A DNA stretch of 64,000 nt from assembly GCA_034008185.1 (NCBI GenBank), contig CM067081.1, positions 6,261,821-6,325,820 of the forward strand. The letters are read 5' to 3'. Shown here piece after piece: positions 13,601-26,553 of this stretch. A program made the translations under genes and the position numbers. The notes below the pieces were generated by a model. It saw only the letters and a list, made by a program, of their open reading frames with translations, made no database searches and was not told the DNA's origin. This stretch comes from Gorsachius magnificus (lineage: Eukaryota > Chordata > Aves > Pelecaniformes > Ardeidae). The stretch's first letter is position 1. Each line of letters opens with the position of its first letter.

Positions 13601-15126
13601 AGTTTTAACAGAAGTTGTATTAGGTCCATGACGACTACGTAGTATACACTTAATGCAAAGTATTACAAAGCATAAGTGACCATGTGCAAGACCTACAGTG
13701 AATAAGAGCCTCTAATCCTTGCAAGATTGATCCAAATGATTTTTCTGCATTCAGTATTAATTGGGTTTTTTCCCTGATTTTTAGCTAATTGGACAGGGAC
13801 TCATTAAGAAATCCTTTCCTGTGGAGATTATTTACTGTTCAGTATTGTGTGTTTTGTAGAATCATATAAAACATGTCAAAGTTTTCCTATAAGGGAAATG
13901 GACATCACTAATACAACAGACATCCACAGAATATTGTTCATAGAAACGTACAAATTAAATGCCATAAATGTTAAATAATTAACATCAAGGGAACATAACA
14001 GCCTCTTTTTTTCTCAGTCTTATATCAGATGTTGATAAGAAGCAGGCAATGAATTCAAAGAACAAAAAACCCATTTAGAAAATGTCCTGGCACCCACCAT
14101 CTTGAGATTATAACTGGGACAAATCAATGCAGGCGTACGCAAAAGGACAATTAGAGAATGGCCAAACAACCAGTTTTTTTTCTATAAATACAGAAAATGA
14201 GCGTATACTGGGACTAGTAAGAACTTCTGAAAACAGTTAGAGCTTTGTTGCTTTCTGATACATGGGACACCAGCTCCCTGTTTAATAAATAAAACTGCCT
14301 TCCCTAGTATCTTGGAAGAAAATTGCACAAAACACCTTCCATTTCATACATGTCAGAAATACGAAATGTGTCAGTCCCGCAGGAAGATGACTTTCCCAAC
14401 CCTTCTGCATGGTAGGGTTTCTTTGATTATGACTCTAACTGTGGCAAAAAACAAACTCTGAACCCTCCTTTGTAGGGAAGTGGGAAAGAAAAAAAGTCTA
14501 TAGAACCATTTCCTCTGGGTCAGCCAGTATGGATGGCTGGTTGGAAGGGAGGGTTGTACTTTCACATAATAATTCTTCTCCAGTTTCTGTCAGCCAGATG
14601 ATCTGTCCCTCTAAGTTGCAGTATCATTTGATGTTATTCTTGGGGTAAAGCAGCTTAACTTTACCCTTTTCTCTAGAGTGTGACTGAAGGTATAAAGTAG
14701 CCCTCGGTAAATATGGCACAATATTTGTGATTTAGGAGTTTTAAAGCGCATAGTGCAATGCGTATCCCAGCTCCAGAAACAGTGGCAGAACAGCCATGCC
14801 AGTGGGATACTACACCTTGGGTATTAAGTACAACTCAAAGGCCAGCATTCACTGGTGCATACAGCTGTTACTGGTCTGGTCCTAGGGCTAGCTGTCTAGC
14901 AGCACCTAGGTGAATATTTGTATGGCTCTGTGCTGCTCCCTGCTCCCTGATAAAACAATCCATTCAGAGTTCAGAACTGTGTGTTTCAATCTGATATCCA
15001 GACAGATGCTTAAAATATACCATATAACAAGTTAATTTGAAAAACCTCTAGGGAAATATTGTGGCACCAACGCTATATTTCTTCCAAATTCCAACTGCCT
15101 GAAATATACCTTTAAAACAATTACTA

Positions 15127-15138
15127 TGCGCATGCGCT
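15127..15138. promoter_or_regulatory. Palindromic NRF1-like site
   Basis: The sequence TGCGCATGCGCT contains the perfect palindrome GCGCATGCGC at 15128-15137, which matches the known consensus of the activator NRF1. It stands alone in A+T-rich DNA with no CpG island or visible gene start, so function is uncertain. Retaining two CpGs in DNA that is probably methylated is mildly unusual. Confidence 0.35.
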
Positions 15139-16308
15139 AATGTAGAGAGAAACAGTGTTATATGTAGATAAAATACAATATAATATATATAGGCAGTATA
15201 CACACACATATTCCCTACACAGAATTTTAGCTTATTTGTATGACATACTTAGGGATGTTTTGGTAAAGAAAGAACCAAAGAATATTCAGTCAATCTAGAA
15301 ATTTCCTGGCTTTAGATGTATTCAAATTTATATCATTTTAGGTGGGACTAGCTAGTCTCCCATGCTTATACATTTATTTAGTCACTTATTTAAAGAAAAA
15401 GCAGCTTACTATAGACATGCAGATATATAAGTAGCAATTTTCATTACAACCTGCACATGGAAACTGGTCTAGAGAGTTTCCCATATTTCATGGTCCAGGT
15501 CATTGCAGGTGATGGGAAATGTCAGCTGTGTACGTGGAGATTTTCTGCATCTGCATCTGTTTGATCCCCTACCTATTTCCTCATGAGGCTGAAGTTATGG
15601 ACATAGCCATATCTGTTTTCTCTCTACAGCCCCTGGGTATGAATTCATGAAGCATTCTCCATTGCACAGATTGGCTGCTCAGATTGTTCTCTGAGGACAG
15701 GATTTAGACTCAGCTGAACTTTTCATGCAGTGCGCAATTTATAAAAAAAGAATTGGCTTTCAAAATAAATTATGGCTGTATGTTAGAAAAATAGAAATAT
15801 GGATAGCTCCTATCTGGCCTGCCTATATATTGGCATGGCCTCTCTGGGTATTTCTCCTGGATTAATTGGCCCTGTGTGTGCAAAATGCTGGAATAGATAT
15901 TACAACTGGGAGGTACATTATATCTAGTAAGAAAAATTGCATGCAGAAGTTATACATAGTGTTCTTACCTAATATGGGAAATTTGACCTTCCAGAAAACA
16001 ATTTTTTTTTTTTTTCACAAAATCAATGATGAAAAAATCTTAAAACAGCTGTCTTATCCTATCAATACATACATAAAAGTATAGGATATTTTTACACTGT
16101 TAAATTGTTTAGGGCAGGGACTCTTTTAGCCATAAGACCTGTTGCACGGACTAGCTGCATTCATAATACATAACATTTGGCTCTGGATCTCCTCTGAGCT
16201 CTTTTTGTACGATTTTTCAAAGTGTTTGAAATAATAGGAGAGTGCTGCTGGAGCCCATGTGTGGGGGGTTTTCATAATATGAATCTGGCTCCATGCATTG
16301 TGTGCTCT

Positions 16309-16380
16309 GAGGAGGAGGCTGGGCTAGATGAACTGAAGATAATTCCGACTTGAATTGTGCTATGATTTTATGATGCTATG
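16309..16380 (+). mobile_element. CR1 LINE, decayed 3' end
   Basis: The segment matches the CR1 3' untranslated pattern: a GGCTGGGCTAGATGAAC block, a diverged CCAACC region, then worn ATTCTATG-type tail units (CTATGATTTTATGATGCTATG). Many substitutions from the usual avian CR1 end indicate an old insertion. The 5' boundary is uncertain. Confidence 0.65.
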
Positions 16381-18930
16381 AGGTGTGCCAGGATGACCTT
16401 GGGATGTTTGAAAGTAGAAAGGAGGAGTTGATAGAATGAAGGGAGACAAATTTAGTGCAGGTTTGTTTTGTGGCTTTTTTTCCAGATTGCTTTTGGAAAT
16501 GGTTGTTGGTGCATCTTATTCCATGGATAATGTCTTAGCATTGTCTTGGACAGGCTGGGAGACATCTCTGTGCCAGAGAGAGATTACAGTTAAGTACTAG
16601 AGCTTGTCAGGAGTTCAATGTTTGAGCTAGCATCTTCACTCTTTACTTAGCATGGTACATTCAGTCATGGACACTACTTTCTTACTTAGCTTAAAAAAAA
16701 AAAAAGGAAAAAAAAAGAACAGCAATATAAGTAGTACGGTTCTCAGTGTAATGTTCTTGGTGAAATGTACGCTTTACATCACCCAAAGAGCCAAGATAAT
16801 CTAATGGTTCTTTCTGAACTGTAATATTATGAAACTATTAATGGAAAATTTAATATACAGAATGTTCAAAGTAGCTAAAATTATGTTAATGTATTACTTT
16901 GTTCTCATATGACACCGAATACACTATACTGCTAGTTCTTTGATGACCACAAATTTTAGGTAGTTCAAAGAAAAACAAGTAATTGTTGCCATCATTTTTA
17001 TCCTGTTCTTATTTTCTTTTATCCACTCTTAATTTTTTTCTTTTGTTTAAATTGACGTATTTTTTGTTCTACCAGTGCCTGTCAAAAGATGGCACCTTTG
17101 TCTGAAAGGAAGATGAGATACAACAAAAGATGCTGTTGAAAAATTTGTCATAAACAATACAAAGAAGACAGAAATATTCAACAGACATTTTAGCTTATCT
17201 GTAACAAAATAGGAAGGAAAAGTTATCTATTTGAAGTATAAAAAAGAAAGTTTCTCAATTCTGAGAAAATAGTATAAACATTTACAGTCATCTGACTTAC
17301 AAGCAACAGCCCTAAGAGAACCAGCTGAAGGAAATTTCTCAAATCAAGTTGTTCATTTGTAATGGTGTATTGGAAATACCTCCAGGGACTCATGATAATC
17401 CATATAATTACCTGGCCTCAAGAGAGGTAAATTAGGGAACTATGAACTTGTTTAACTGCTATTCATACAATGAATAAAGCTGTGCTTGATTCATGATTCT
17501 ACCAAAGAAGAACTAAAGGTTTAAAAAGTTCTTAATGCTTGTGAGCATTACGAACAATGTCTTTCATGGAGGAGAGTTGTATCAATCTGTTAGACAGCTG
17601 GTTGAGAAAAAAAACCCCAACATTTCAGTATTCTGTGCTTGAGTTTCTCTTTTAAAAATTTAAAAAAACCCAAATTTTGGGCAGATTTCAGATAATATCA
17701 CATGTGTTTTGTCAACCGTTCTATCGATTCCCACTTCCACTTGTCAAGGGCAACTTTGACAGAACAGACTTTCTGTGAGGTGTACCAAGACAGTGTTAGC
17801 AGGTCTTCTAAAGAGTCAGGATTTATTCCAGCCATGTGGAACATTTGGTGTCAACAGCCCATCAACAGAAAAGGTAATCTTTACTGATGATATATGCTGG
17901 GGTTGTACATCTTTGTAAAACAATTGAAAAAAGGGCAGATGACTGTTTCAGAGAGTTAACTGATATACTTCCAGTTCAGTGAAATGCAGTAAAACTTGCA
18001 TAAGAGAATAGGAACTGAAAAAAAAAAAAAAAATCTGGAAAGTTGTGGAAGAAATGTATTCATAGGAGTCCTACTGAAGACATACAGTGCACAATGGCAG
18101 GAAGCTTAAGCTAAAAACCTTCACTCTTGCGATTGAGCACAATTTCTTACCAATGTGGGAAAAAAGTTACTATGGGTAGATGCTGATCTTATTTTCAGTC
18201 AGCAACTTTATATTGCAATGATGTATCTTTGGGCAACACATGCTTTAAGCTGGCTCATTCATGGCAGTTCTTTCAGAGATCTGTTAAATTCTATATGGGC
18301 TTGCTAAGATTGCAGCTACCTGTCTCACTTCTTAATTCTCACACTGTCTTTATGAAAACACTGATTACCTTTATACTGCCTGCTCCCAGTGCCACACACA
18401 AAGTCCAGACTCTTTACCAGATCACACTGCAGTTGGTTAGGCTTACTCTGCACTTTCAGGGCTTTGGGGCAAAGAGTGGTTGAGTAAAATAGAAGCATCC
18501 AGTATTGGATGTAGCTGATGGAATGGAATGGGTTTTTTTTAGTGCTGTTTGTTTTAACAAAACAAAACAAAACAACAACTTCTTTCATTGACAGCTATTT
18601 CTTGTGCAGATGTCTTCAGTCAGAGTATTGGAAACGGGAAGGATCTTCCTGATCAAAAGGTCCAAAATCCTAAATGTTTTTGTTGCAGGGCACTTTGTTT
18701 GCCAGGGCCTGATGACGTCTTTGACATTATGAATTCCTCCACAGTCATGGAAACTTCAGAGCAGGAACTGATGGGGACATGCTCAACAAGTCCCCTGCTT
18801 CTACAGCCAGAAATGGTACGATACCTTTCATACAGTTACCAGGCTTTACCTGCTTACCTGTTATGTTTTGTGCCACTTTTAGGGTCCCTAGATTGCCAAA
18901 AAAAATCTTTTATGAAGAAGTCATAGTTAA
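16381..18930. other. Unique non-coding sequence
   Basis: A+T-rich sequence with no recognisable gene. It contains short A runs (near 16,690, 18,018) and a small AACAAA-type tract at 18,556-18,578. Confidence 0.55.
18556..18578 (+). repeat. AACAAA-type simple repeat
   Basis: Four or five tandem units of AACAA/ACAAA form a short A-rich simple repeat with no retroelement attached. Confidence 0.8.
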
Positions 18931-19085
18931 AATCATAGAATAATAGAAAATTCAAGGTTGGAGAGGATATCTGGAGGTCATTTAATCCAACTCCTGATCA
19001 GGGTCAGGTTGATCAGATCTTTGTCTTGTCAGGCTCTGAATATCTCAAGGATGAAGATCCCACAGGATCTCTCAGCCACTATTCA
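18931..19085 (-). mobile_element. CR1 LINE 3' end fragment
   Basis: Read on the plus strand it starts with a worn tail (ATCATAGAATAATAGAA). It continues with the complement of the CR1 3' region: GGTTGGAGAGGATATCTGGA, a TCATTTAATCCAACTCC block and a diverged TGAATATCTCAAGGATG block. Those three blocks in this order are characteristic of minus-strand CR1. The copy is quite diverged and its inner end is hard to place. Confidence 0.75.
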
Positions 19086-19684
19086 GATTTTTGAACATAG
19101 TAATGATGAAAAAACAAAATCTTTATATAGTTTAATACATCTTTCTCTAATTCATATCACCAGAATTGTACTCTTTACTTGAAAAGAAATTTTCTTAGAG
19201 TCTCATTTAATTAGTCCTGTGCAACCTGTATTAAAAATTACTTGTATGTCCTAGGAGCATGTTTGACTTTTTCACCATTGGATTATATTGAAACTTAATA
19301 GTCTTTGATTAACTGCTATGGCCAAGGCCCTTCTCTTCCAGCTTTTTCTAACTAATGATAGAATAGATGATAGTGGACAGGTTTGAAAATAGGCTTCCAA
19401 GTTTATTTTGTATTATCCCCTTGCACTTTATGAATTTCATCCTATTCCTATTACTTCTGCTCTCAAAGTCATTTAATTCTTTCACTGTGGTGAAGCAATA
19501 CTTTTCTGTCCTTGAAATGATGTTTCCCAATTTTTTCTTCTATGCCAAGATCATAAATAAAAACTTTAAACATGACTGTTCCAAAAATTGATTTTTGAGA
19601 GATTTCGGTAGCAGCCTCCTTCTAGGCTAATACTTCCCCTTCAGTTGAGCTTGCAGTCAACTTCCCAGTTGTATAGTCTGCGCA
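19086..19684. other. Spacer between two CR1 copies
   Basis: A+T-rich sequence with no recognisable gene. It may hide further decayed CR1 body next to the minus-strand end, but nothing is clear by eye. Confidence 0.45.
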
Positions 19685-20601
19685 CTGAGTGTGCCCTCAG
19701 TAAATTTGCAGACGATACCAAACTGGGTGGGAGTGTTGATCTGCTGGAGGGGAGGAGGGCTCTGCAGAGGGACCTGGACAGGCTGGATTGATGGGCCGAG
19801 GCCAGCTGTATGAGGTTCAATAAGGCCAAGTGCCGGGTCCTGCACTTCAGTCACAACAACCCCATGCAGCGCCTACAGGCTTGGGGAAGAGTGACTGGAA
19901 AGTTGCCTGGTGGAAAAAGACCTGGGCGTACTGTTTGACAGCCGACTGAACATGAGCCAGCAGTGTGCCCAGGTGGCCAAGAAGGCCAATGGCATCCTGG
20001 CCTGTATCAGGAATAGTGTGGCCAGCAGGAGTAGGGAAGTGATCGTGCCCCTGTACTCGGTGCTGGTGAGGCCGCACCTCGAATACTGTGTTCAGTTTTG
20101 GGCCCCTCACTCCAAGAAAGATGTTGCCTTGCTGGAGCATGTCCAGAGGAGAGCAACCAAGCTGGTGAGGGGTCTGGAGCACAAGCCATACGAGGAGCGG
20201 CTGAGGGAACTGGGGGTGTTCAGCCTGGAGAAGAGGAGGCTGAGGGGAGACCTGATCGCCCTCTACAACTGCCTGAGAGGAGGCTGTAGTGAGGTGGGGG
20301 TCGGCCTCTTCTACCTGGTAACAGACGATAGGACGAGGGGGAATGGCTTGAAGCTGCACCAGAGCAGGTTTAGGCTAGACATTAGGAAAAACGTCTTCAC
20401 TGAGAGGGTTGTCAGGCTCTGGAATGGGCTGCCCAGGGAGGTGGTGGAGTCCTCATCCCTGGAGGTCTTTAAAAGAAGGATGGATGAGGTGCTTAGGGCC
20501 ATGGTTTAGTGGTGGGATGGCAGTGCTAGGTTAACGGTTGGACTCGATGATCTTAAAGGTCTTTTCCAACCAAAGTGATTCTATGATTCTATGATTCTAT
20601 G
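19685..20601 (+). mobile_element. CR1 LINE copy A, 5'-truncated
   Basis: A 0.9-kb CR1 retrotransposon copy. It enters within ORF2 just upstream of the reverse transcriptase FADD motif, carries the ORF2 C-terminal part and the short 3' untranslated region (GCAGTGCTAGGTTAACGG block), and ends in about three ATTCTATG tail units. CR1 elements move by target-primed reverse transcription and are nearly always 5'-truncated, as here. It is about as well preserved as copy B (42,256-43,310) and shares its 3' end, so both belong to one subfamily. No clear target-site duplication is visible, which is usual for CR1. Confidence 0.95.
19691..20509 (+). pseudogene. CR1 ORF2 C-terminal remnant (copy A)
   Basis: This is what remains of the CR1 ORF2 protein, an endonuclease plus reverse transcriptase. 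The first part keeps the catalytic FADD box (reading FADDTKLGG). It is then broken by an in-frame TGA near 19,788 and, relative to copy B, an extra C near 19,870 that shifts the frame. From 19,910 a 199-codon frame runs to the natural stop, including [25 protein letters not shown] and the terminal [19 protein letters not shown] region typical of CR1. The fragment lacks the endonuclease and most of the polymerase and cannot be functional. Confidence 0.9.
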
Positions 20602-21199
20602 CACTAAGCACTATCATCTTGATCTTAAAAAATAGTTTTAATTGTGCTTCCATGCCAAATTTGCTGTATTTTAACAGTATATTTCTTTTGCTTATTAATT
20701 AATTTTCAGTAAAACCATCCAGTGTGATATAATCTGCCCCCAATAACCTGATATTGCATTGCCTCTCATTTTTTTCTATGCAATGACAGTCATTTTTCCT
20801 TCAAAATGATTAAATTGGTGTCTCGCTGGCTTTGTATTTTCTTAGCTTACTACATTATGGAAAAACTGTAGTTAAAAAAAAGTCTGTGGACTCAATATGC
20901 AGATATTGGATATATCAGAAGTAAAACTACTGATTCAGCAGTGGCTTCCAGCCTAAATTCTGTGAAAGTGTGAAAGGAAGGCCAAAAAAGAATTTGGAAA
21001 GATGCTGAAGACACAGTTAAGCCTTCTTACGCACAACAAAAGATAAGAGCTTTTGTGCCTCCTGAAAACTTTATTCGAAAATTAGCAGGTACTGGTATCT
21101 GAGTACATTTTAAAGGAAAAAAGCTAAAGAGAACTTTAAGAGAAGACTGGGTTTCTTTCTCAGATGTTGGTTTTAGCTTTCACCACTTCCTAATCATTC

Positions 21200-21222
21200 T
21201 GATTCTATGATTCTATGATTCT
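21200..21222 (+). repeat. Orphan CR1-type tail repeat
   Basis: Two and a half ATTCTATG units end in ATTCTG. This octamer is the terminal repeat of many avian CR1 elements, but the preceding 60 bases do not show a recognisable CR1 3' region. It is therefore either a very short or very old copy. Confidence 0.55.
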
Positions 21223-24200
21223 GTATTTCAGCTTCAGAGCATATCTACATCTTTTCACAGCTCAGCAAAACAAACCTCCCAAAACACAGTCAGCAAATAT
21301 TTGAACAGAGAAAAAATACCTTCCTGCTGCATGTTCTCTATTTCAGAAAATAGATTAATGTCAGTTGAGGAGAATCATTGTTAGATGAGTGAGCAAAAGG
21401 ACCGGGTTTCTTTTGCATTCTCAAGACCATTACTGTGTAAGGTTGGCATGCTAACATTTTGCCCCAGTTTCTCGTACATGCTGTTAACATTCCCTGCTGA
21501 ATCGTCAAGATGAAGATGTACAAACGTAAAAGGAAAGGAAGCACTTCTGTCTTGCCACATCCATGCCTCTATTTCATATATTCAAGTATAGCGAAGTGAA
21601 TAAGCAAGAGAAAGTAAATAACCTAATGAACTTTCCTTTTGTTCTGATTGTGAAATTTCCATGATCAGATTGTAAGTTTATTAACAGAAAAAAATATCTT
21701 CAATCTTGGAAACATGTATGCTCAACTTTAAACTGTTTAAGAGTCCCAGTGAAGCCAGCAGAGCTACTTAAAATACTTTCGACTAAATGTGTGTGTGTTT
21801 CTCTGTGAGATCTGTTATAGGACGGAATTAAAATGTCTTTGGCGTAGAATTCCTGTTCACTAAATTGCCTACTAAATTCAACAACACAGCTCATGTTATT
21901 GTTACACCAAATGACCCACATGCATAGCCAGTGTCGCTTTAATTGGAAATCACATATTTTCCTCCAAAATACTCCAGTTTGTGATTAAGATTGTGCTCAT
22001 TTGCTATGTAAGTACACAGTCTGAATCTATTTCTGGTTATTTAACTCATACAAATAACCAGATAATTGCATAAACTCCACAGTAGGCAGAAACAGTCATG
22101 CATATCTATAGCATGTATACACCCTGCAGGGAATCTGGTCTTCAGTACAATGGCAGTACATGAAGTGCAAATCCCAATAAGTCATAAGGCTGACCTATAT
22201 CCCAAGAACGGAATGATACCGACCGCCACACACTGAAGTGATATGGTACAGATTATGCCTGAGAGACTGTGAATACAAAAGTTGGAATTTGCTATTTGAA
22301 CACTCAAATAGTCTGTTCACTTTCTCACGTATCCCGCTATTAAACTCTCATGCCCAGAACAGTCTTGGAAAGGGAACTGAGACTGCCTTTTGAATTTGAA
22401 GAACGTTATGTCCCCATATTATCCCTAAAACACACACTCATCTCCATCACCTATTTTCCACTCAGTCCTAATTATTCTTTTTCTCTGACCAAAGTGAGGG
22501 CAGCAGGTGCTTCCCATGTCCCTTTCTTCTAAAGTAGTATGTTTTGCTTCACTTCTCACCGAAGGAAAGAGGGAGAGAGAGAGACAATTTCAAGGAGATA
22601 ATGTATTTGACCTGTCTGTTAATATTCAAAATGCTGGTCAGGAAGGTTAGGAGCAAACATCAGCTTTCTTTCACACCTCTTAGCTCATTCCACAAATTAA
22701 TAACATCATACTGGGAGCAGCCTAGACCCTGAGTAATGAATGTTAGCCGTAGTTCCTGCTGGCTGCTTCCGAGGATGCATTTATTTTTCTCATTATCTTA
22801 CACACAATCTCCCAGCTATTGTCTGCTACCCCTGCTCACTCAGGAAACCTCAGAAAGTGCTAAAGATGTCAAGAAGCAATAAGCCTCATTTATTTTTATG
22901 GCCTTCATCAGCACTTTCTTTTTTGCTTAAAGGCCTATAATAGAATCCACTGATTAGAATCAGCACCATATCAGAATATAGATATGATAGCCCCCTTCTG
23001 AAGGTGAATGGGCTACTGAAGGACACTTTCTCCATTTGATGCTTCTAGAGGATACTGAAGCTAAACAAAATTAATTGTGTTATTTTTTTTCTTTTCTTTC
23101 TCCTTCTTGCTGCTTTCCCAGACATTTGGAAATTGATTAACTAAAACGTTAAAGAAGATGATCATAAAAAGTCCAACTAATTAAAAGAAAATTATTCAAC
23201 TGAAACAATACCATAAGGTAAGCAGTTAGATTTGATAGCTATTAATGTAATGGTATAAAAGAACAGAAAACCTTCCATTTGTTAAGTGCCATATTTGCTG
23301 CAAAATTAAATCAAGAAGCAAATAATTGACTTTTTTTAGACTTTTTTTCCCTTTAACTTCATACATGTAATAGTTACAGGACAATGTATGATAAGCAGAT
23401 TCTCTGTTCTCTTACCTGCACAGGTTTTACCTGAAAAATGTCCCATTTTCAAACCCAGGTATATAAATCCCACATAAACTTTTAAAAAAGAAGAATTAAT
23501 TTCTCCTCAGTGCATATCTATTCTTCATACACAGTCATAACAGGTGAAGGATAGCAGACTTCTAGCCCAGTTCTAGTCAACAATTTCAGATTATTACAAA
23601 TTTTACAGTAACTTTTGCATTAGAATTTTCAGCAGAAGAAAAAGGACAGAGTTAAGACTGCACAAAAAAGGATGTGGGGCATGCTTACAGTGCAACCACT
23701 ATTCTTCAAAAAAATCTTACATTCTTACACCTATATGCAATTTTAAAGATACAGAAATTATACAGAAACCACATTCACAAAAGAGAAAACTCACATACAT
23801 ACATCCTAAATCCATCACACTGTGAAAAACAGAAGAAAAATGTGTTACTGTACTTGGATCAAAAATTTTGAAAAGAAAAAAAAAAGCTGATTCTTGATGC
23901 TCAGGACCATTTTTTTAAAAAATGGGTTATAATCAGGATGTGTTGTACTAAAACTCAGCTCTAGCTGGAATGGGCTTTCATAACTTTCCTGTGTTCATTA
24001 TAAGTAACCATCTTTGACCATTCTAGATGTGATTCGGGCTATGTATGCCTAATTACATGTAAAAAGTTGGTGAATAGTATGTAAAATGTTACCAAAATAG
24101 TGCTGAGCTGAAACAAACAGGATAAAAAAAAAGGAAACCAGTAAATGCAATCGCTCTTCATGAAAGATGTAAGAGGAAGCTGTGCTCAGCACAATAGCAC

Positions 24201-25575
24201 AAGGGGACTGTTTCTCTCAAAACCTTGTTTATCCTCCACGGTGGCTTGCACAAAGGGATACGGAATATTTACAGATGGCTAATGGTAGTCAAGCATACAT
24301 GATTCCTGTTTCCAAGGAAGCAGCCCGTAAAGAGGTTCATCCACATCCCTGGCATGGAGATAAGCAGACCAGTTAAAAGTCTCTAAACATCATGTTTGGA
24401 TGCCTCAGCCATCCTCAGCACATGTAGAAATGCAAACCTACACACATGCATGCACACACGCAGACAGTGTTACTGTGCATAGACAATGATGAAGAAATAC
24501 AGTCCATTGCTATAGCAGGATAGGTTTTCAGGGGTTATTTTCTGTGACCAACCTGAACCCTTTAGCAAGGGCTAGAGTCTCCTACCTTGCCACATTACCA
24601 AGCCTTGCTTCTAGAAGTAGCTCCTATTCCTTGCTCATGAGAGTTGTGTCACTCACGTCTGCTGAGTCTACTGAACTCTGGCCCTCAGCTGACACTTTCT
24701 TCTGGCCTTTTATTCTGCTGTTTGGTATGGTCTATACTTCTGCCAGGGCTCTCCAGCATATCTAATGTTGGCAGATCTAATGTTTATGTCTAATGAGTGG
24801 TGATTACTCCCTTTCTTCCTAATGTCACAGCTGTAGTGCTGGCCACTTGGAAATTGAGATCATGTTCTTCCAGGTTCATCGTTTATTAGTACAACCAAGC
24901 AGGTCTTGAAAGCAACCCCAAAGCACCCCTCAAAAGACCAACACTATGCAGTGTAACCAGTTGGAACAGTGAATTCAACCTTATTATGCACACCTGGTGC
25001 ATTCGGGGGCATTTTAAGAGAAGAAACCTTTGTGCCCTGCTCTGTTACATACATGGTCACGCTAGAAGTGCGCTGTCGTTGTAATCAATCTGCTTGAGTT
25101 CACAGCAAATTTTAAATGCAGACTTTGAGTGCCAAAGCCACTCACCTTTCTTGAACGAGCTACAGTTCATTAGTTGGGAGTATTAAGAAGCTCGTAAACA
25201 TTTTACATGGATGAGCCATCTAATGGAAACATGAAGCCAGACTCTCAGTGTGAGATATTATTTTACAAGGAAAAACAAGCATTGCAGTGTGATACAGTGC
25301 AACAGTGCTAAACAGAAAACTCTTTGATCACTTTTGACCAGCAATTTTCTAATTCTCTGTAATGATGTTACCCATGTTTGTCACAAAATTTGCAGAGCTT
25401 TGCATAATTTCTGCTTAAATGGGACTTGTTTGTTTGCTTTATTACAAGTTTCATTCTAGATAGAGGATTGGGGAGGAAGCGTAAACACACACTGAGAAGA
25501 GTTTATACTTTTAGAAGTCAAGGATAAAAAGCTCACTAAATTTTTACTACTTCTACACCCTGAATGCTTTCCTAG

Positions 25576-25606
25576 GCAGACAGATAGACAGACAGATAAA
25601 AAGACA
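25576..25606 (+). repeat. GACA/GATA simple repeat
   Basis: A mixed CAGA/CAGATA tract of about seven units. GATA/GACA tracts are common microsatellites in vertebrates. Confidence 0.8.
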
Positions 25607-26490
25607 GCTTTCCTGATACATTTAAGCTAGTAATAAATTAAACAGATTGAATATTTTAAAATATAAATGCAGGTGAAATAAAACTGATTGAATTATGGCA
25701 TATTCTAAGTCCCTCAGAAAGGATAAGGAAGAGATTTTCGGTCTGTAAACTAGGCCTTGTGGTTCCACACTCTTGAAGGAAAATTAATAAATAAAGATGT
25801 GAGATCCAGGAGCAGTGATTTTTAAAAACTGTACAAAGGACCCAGATTGCATGTAAATCACCTGAAAACACAGAGCACTACAACTGATGTCAGCCGTCTC
25901 TTTCCTATTCAGAATCATTAATCTCTTGGACATGACAAATCTTTTTAGCAGAAAGGAATAAATTTGCGATAATAAGTTTTAAAGTAATGAATAACCCTTG
26001 CCTATGAAGTGCCTTAATGACTCTCCTTGTCAGAATTCAGATTTTATTGTTAACTCTACAGAATGGCAGCAGACTGAAGAGATACAGTTACAAATCAATT
26101 TCACTGCTTTTTCATAACGAGTCACTAATTGACCTCAATTTCTGATGGAGTCACATATTTCTTCACATACTTTATGTTAATGATATGTATATCAAGGATT
26201 TAGTGACTGGTCATAAACAAATTTATTTTAACACTGCGTTGCCTTGTATAGGCTTCTAATGGCAGAAATATAAATAATTTTGAAAGCATTAACTTTAATG
26301 TTTGGGATGTATTTTTGAATCATTTTGATCATTATTTTGTGCTTGATTTATCTACTTTAAAATCTGAAAGAATTATAGCAAAGAAAGAACATTCAGATTC
26401 TCCATATAACACTAATGATTACAGAATGTAAAAGATTTTACTTAGCTTTCATGTCATCTTAAAAAGAAATTACATTAACAAACAGATTTT

Positions 26491-26553
26491 TTATATATAT
26501 AGCATATATTATATATATATAATATTTATATATATTTATATTTATGTATATAA
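26491..26553. repeat. AT-rich alternating tract
   Basis: About 60 bases consist almost only of TA alternation with short TTTA and CATA interruptions. Such tracts easily form cruciforms and are often variable in length. A spurious 101-codon minus-strand frame passes through it. Confidence 0.85.

Larger units (their letters stand above)
6991..16308. other. Unique non-coding sequence with scattered low-complexity tracts
   Basis: No exon, RNA gene or well-preserved interspersed repeat was found. The longest open frame (7,040-7,594, plus strand) runs through a TTTA microsatellite and a T run and has no recognisable domain, so it is taken as chance. Low-complexity tracts include A19 at 10,632-10,650 and a T run near 16,003. 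A lone CTATAGAATCATA near 7,857 could be a worn minus-strand CR1 tail but lacks an adjoining CR1 body. Confidence 0.55.
20602..26490. other. Unique non-coding sequence with minor simple repeats
   Basis: No exon or RNA gene was recognised. A run of ATTCTATG-like units at 21,200-21,222 is probably an orphan CR1 tail. A GACA/GATA tract lies at 25,576-25,606. The stretch 25,080-25,460 is repeat-free and could contain a conserved non-coding element. Open frames here are under 75 codons. Confidence 0.55.

Noticed and set aside
18588..18926. 112-codon plus-strand open frame
   Set aside because: No domain recognised and it runs up to a CR1 insertion; no splice signals that would make it an exon.
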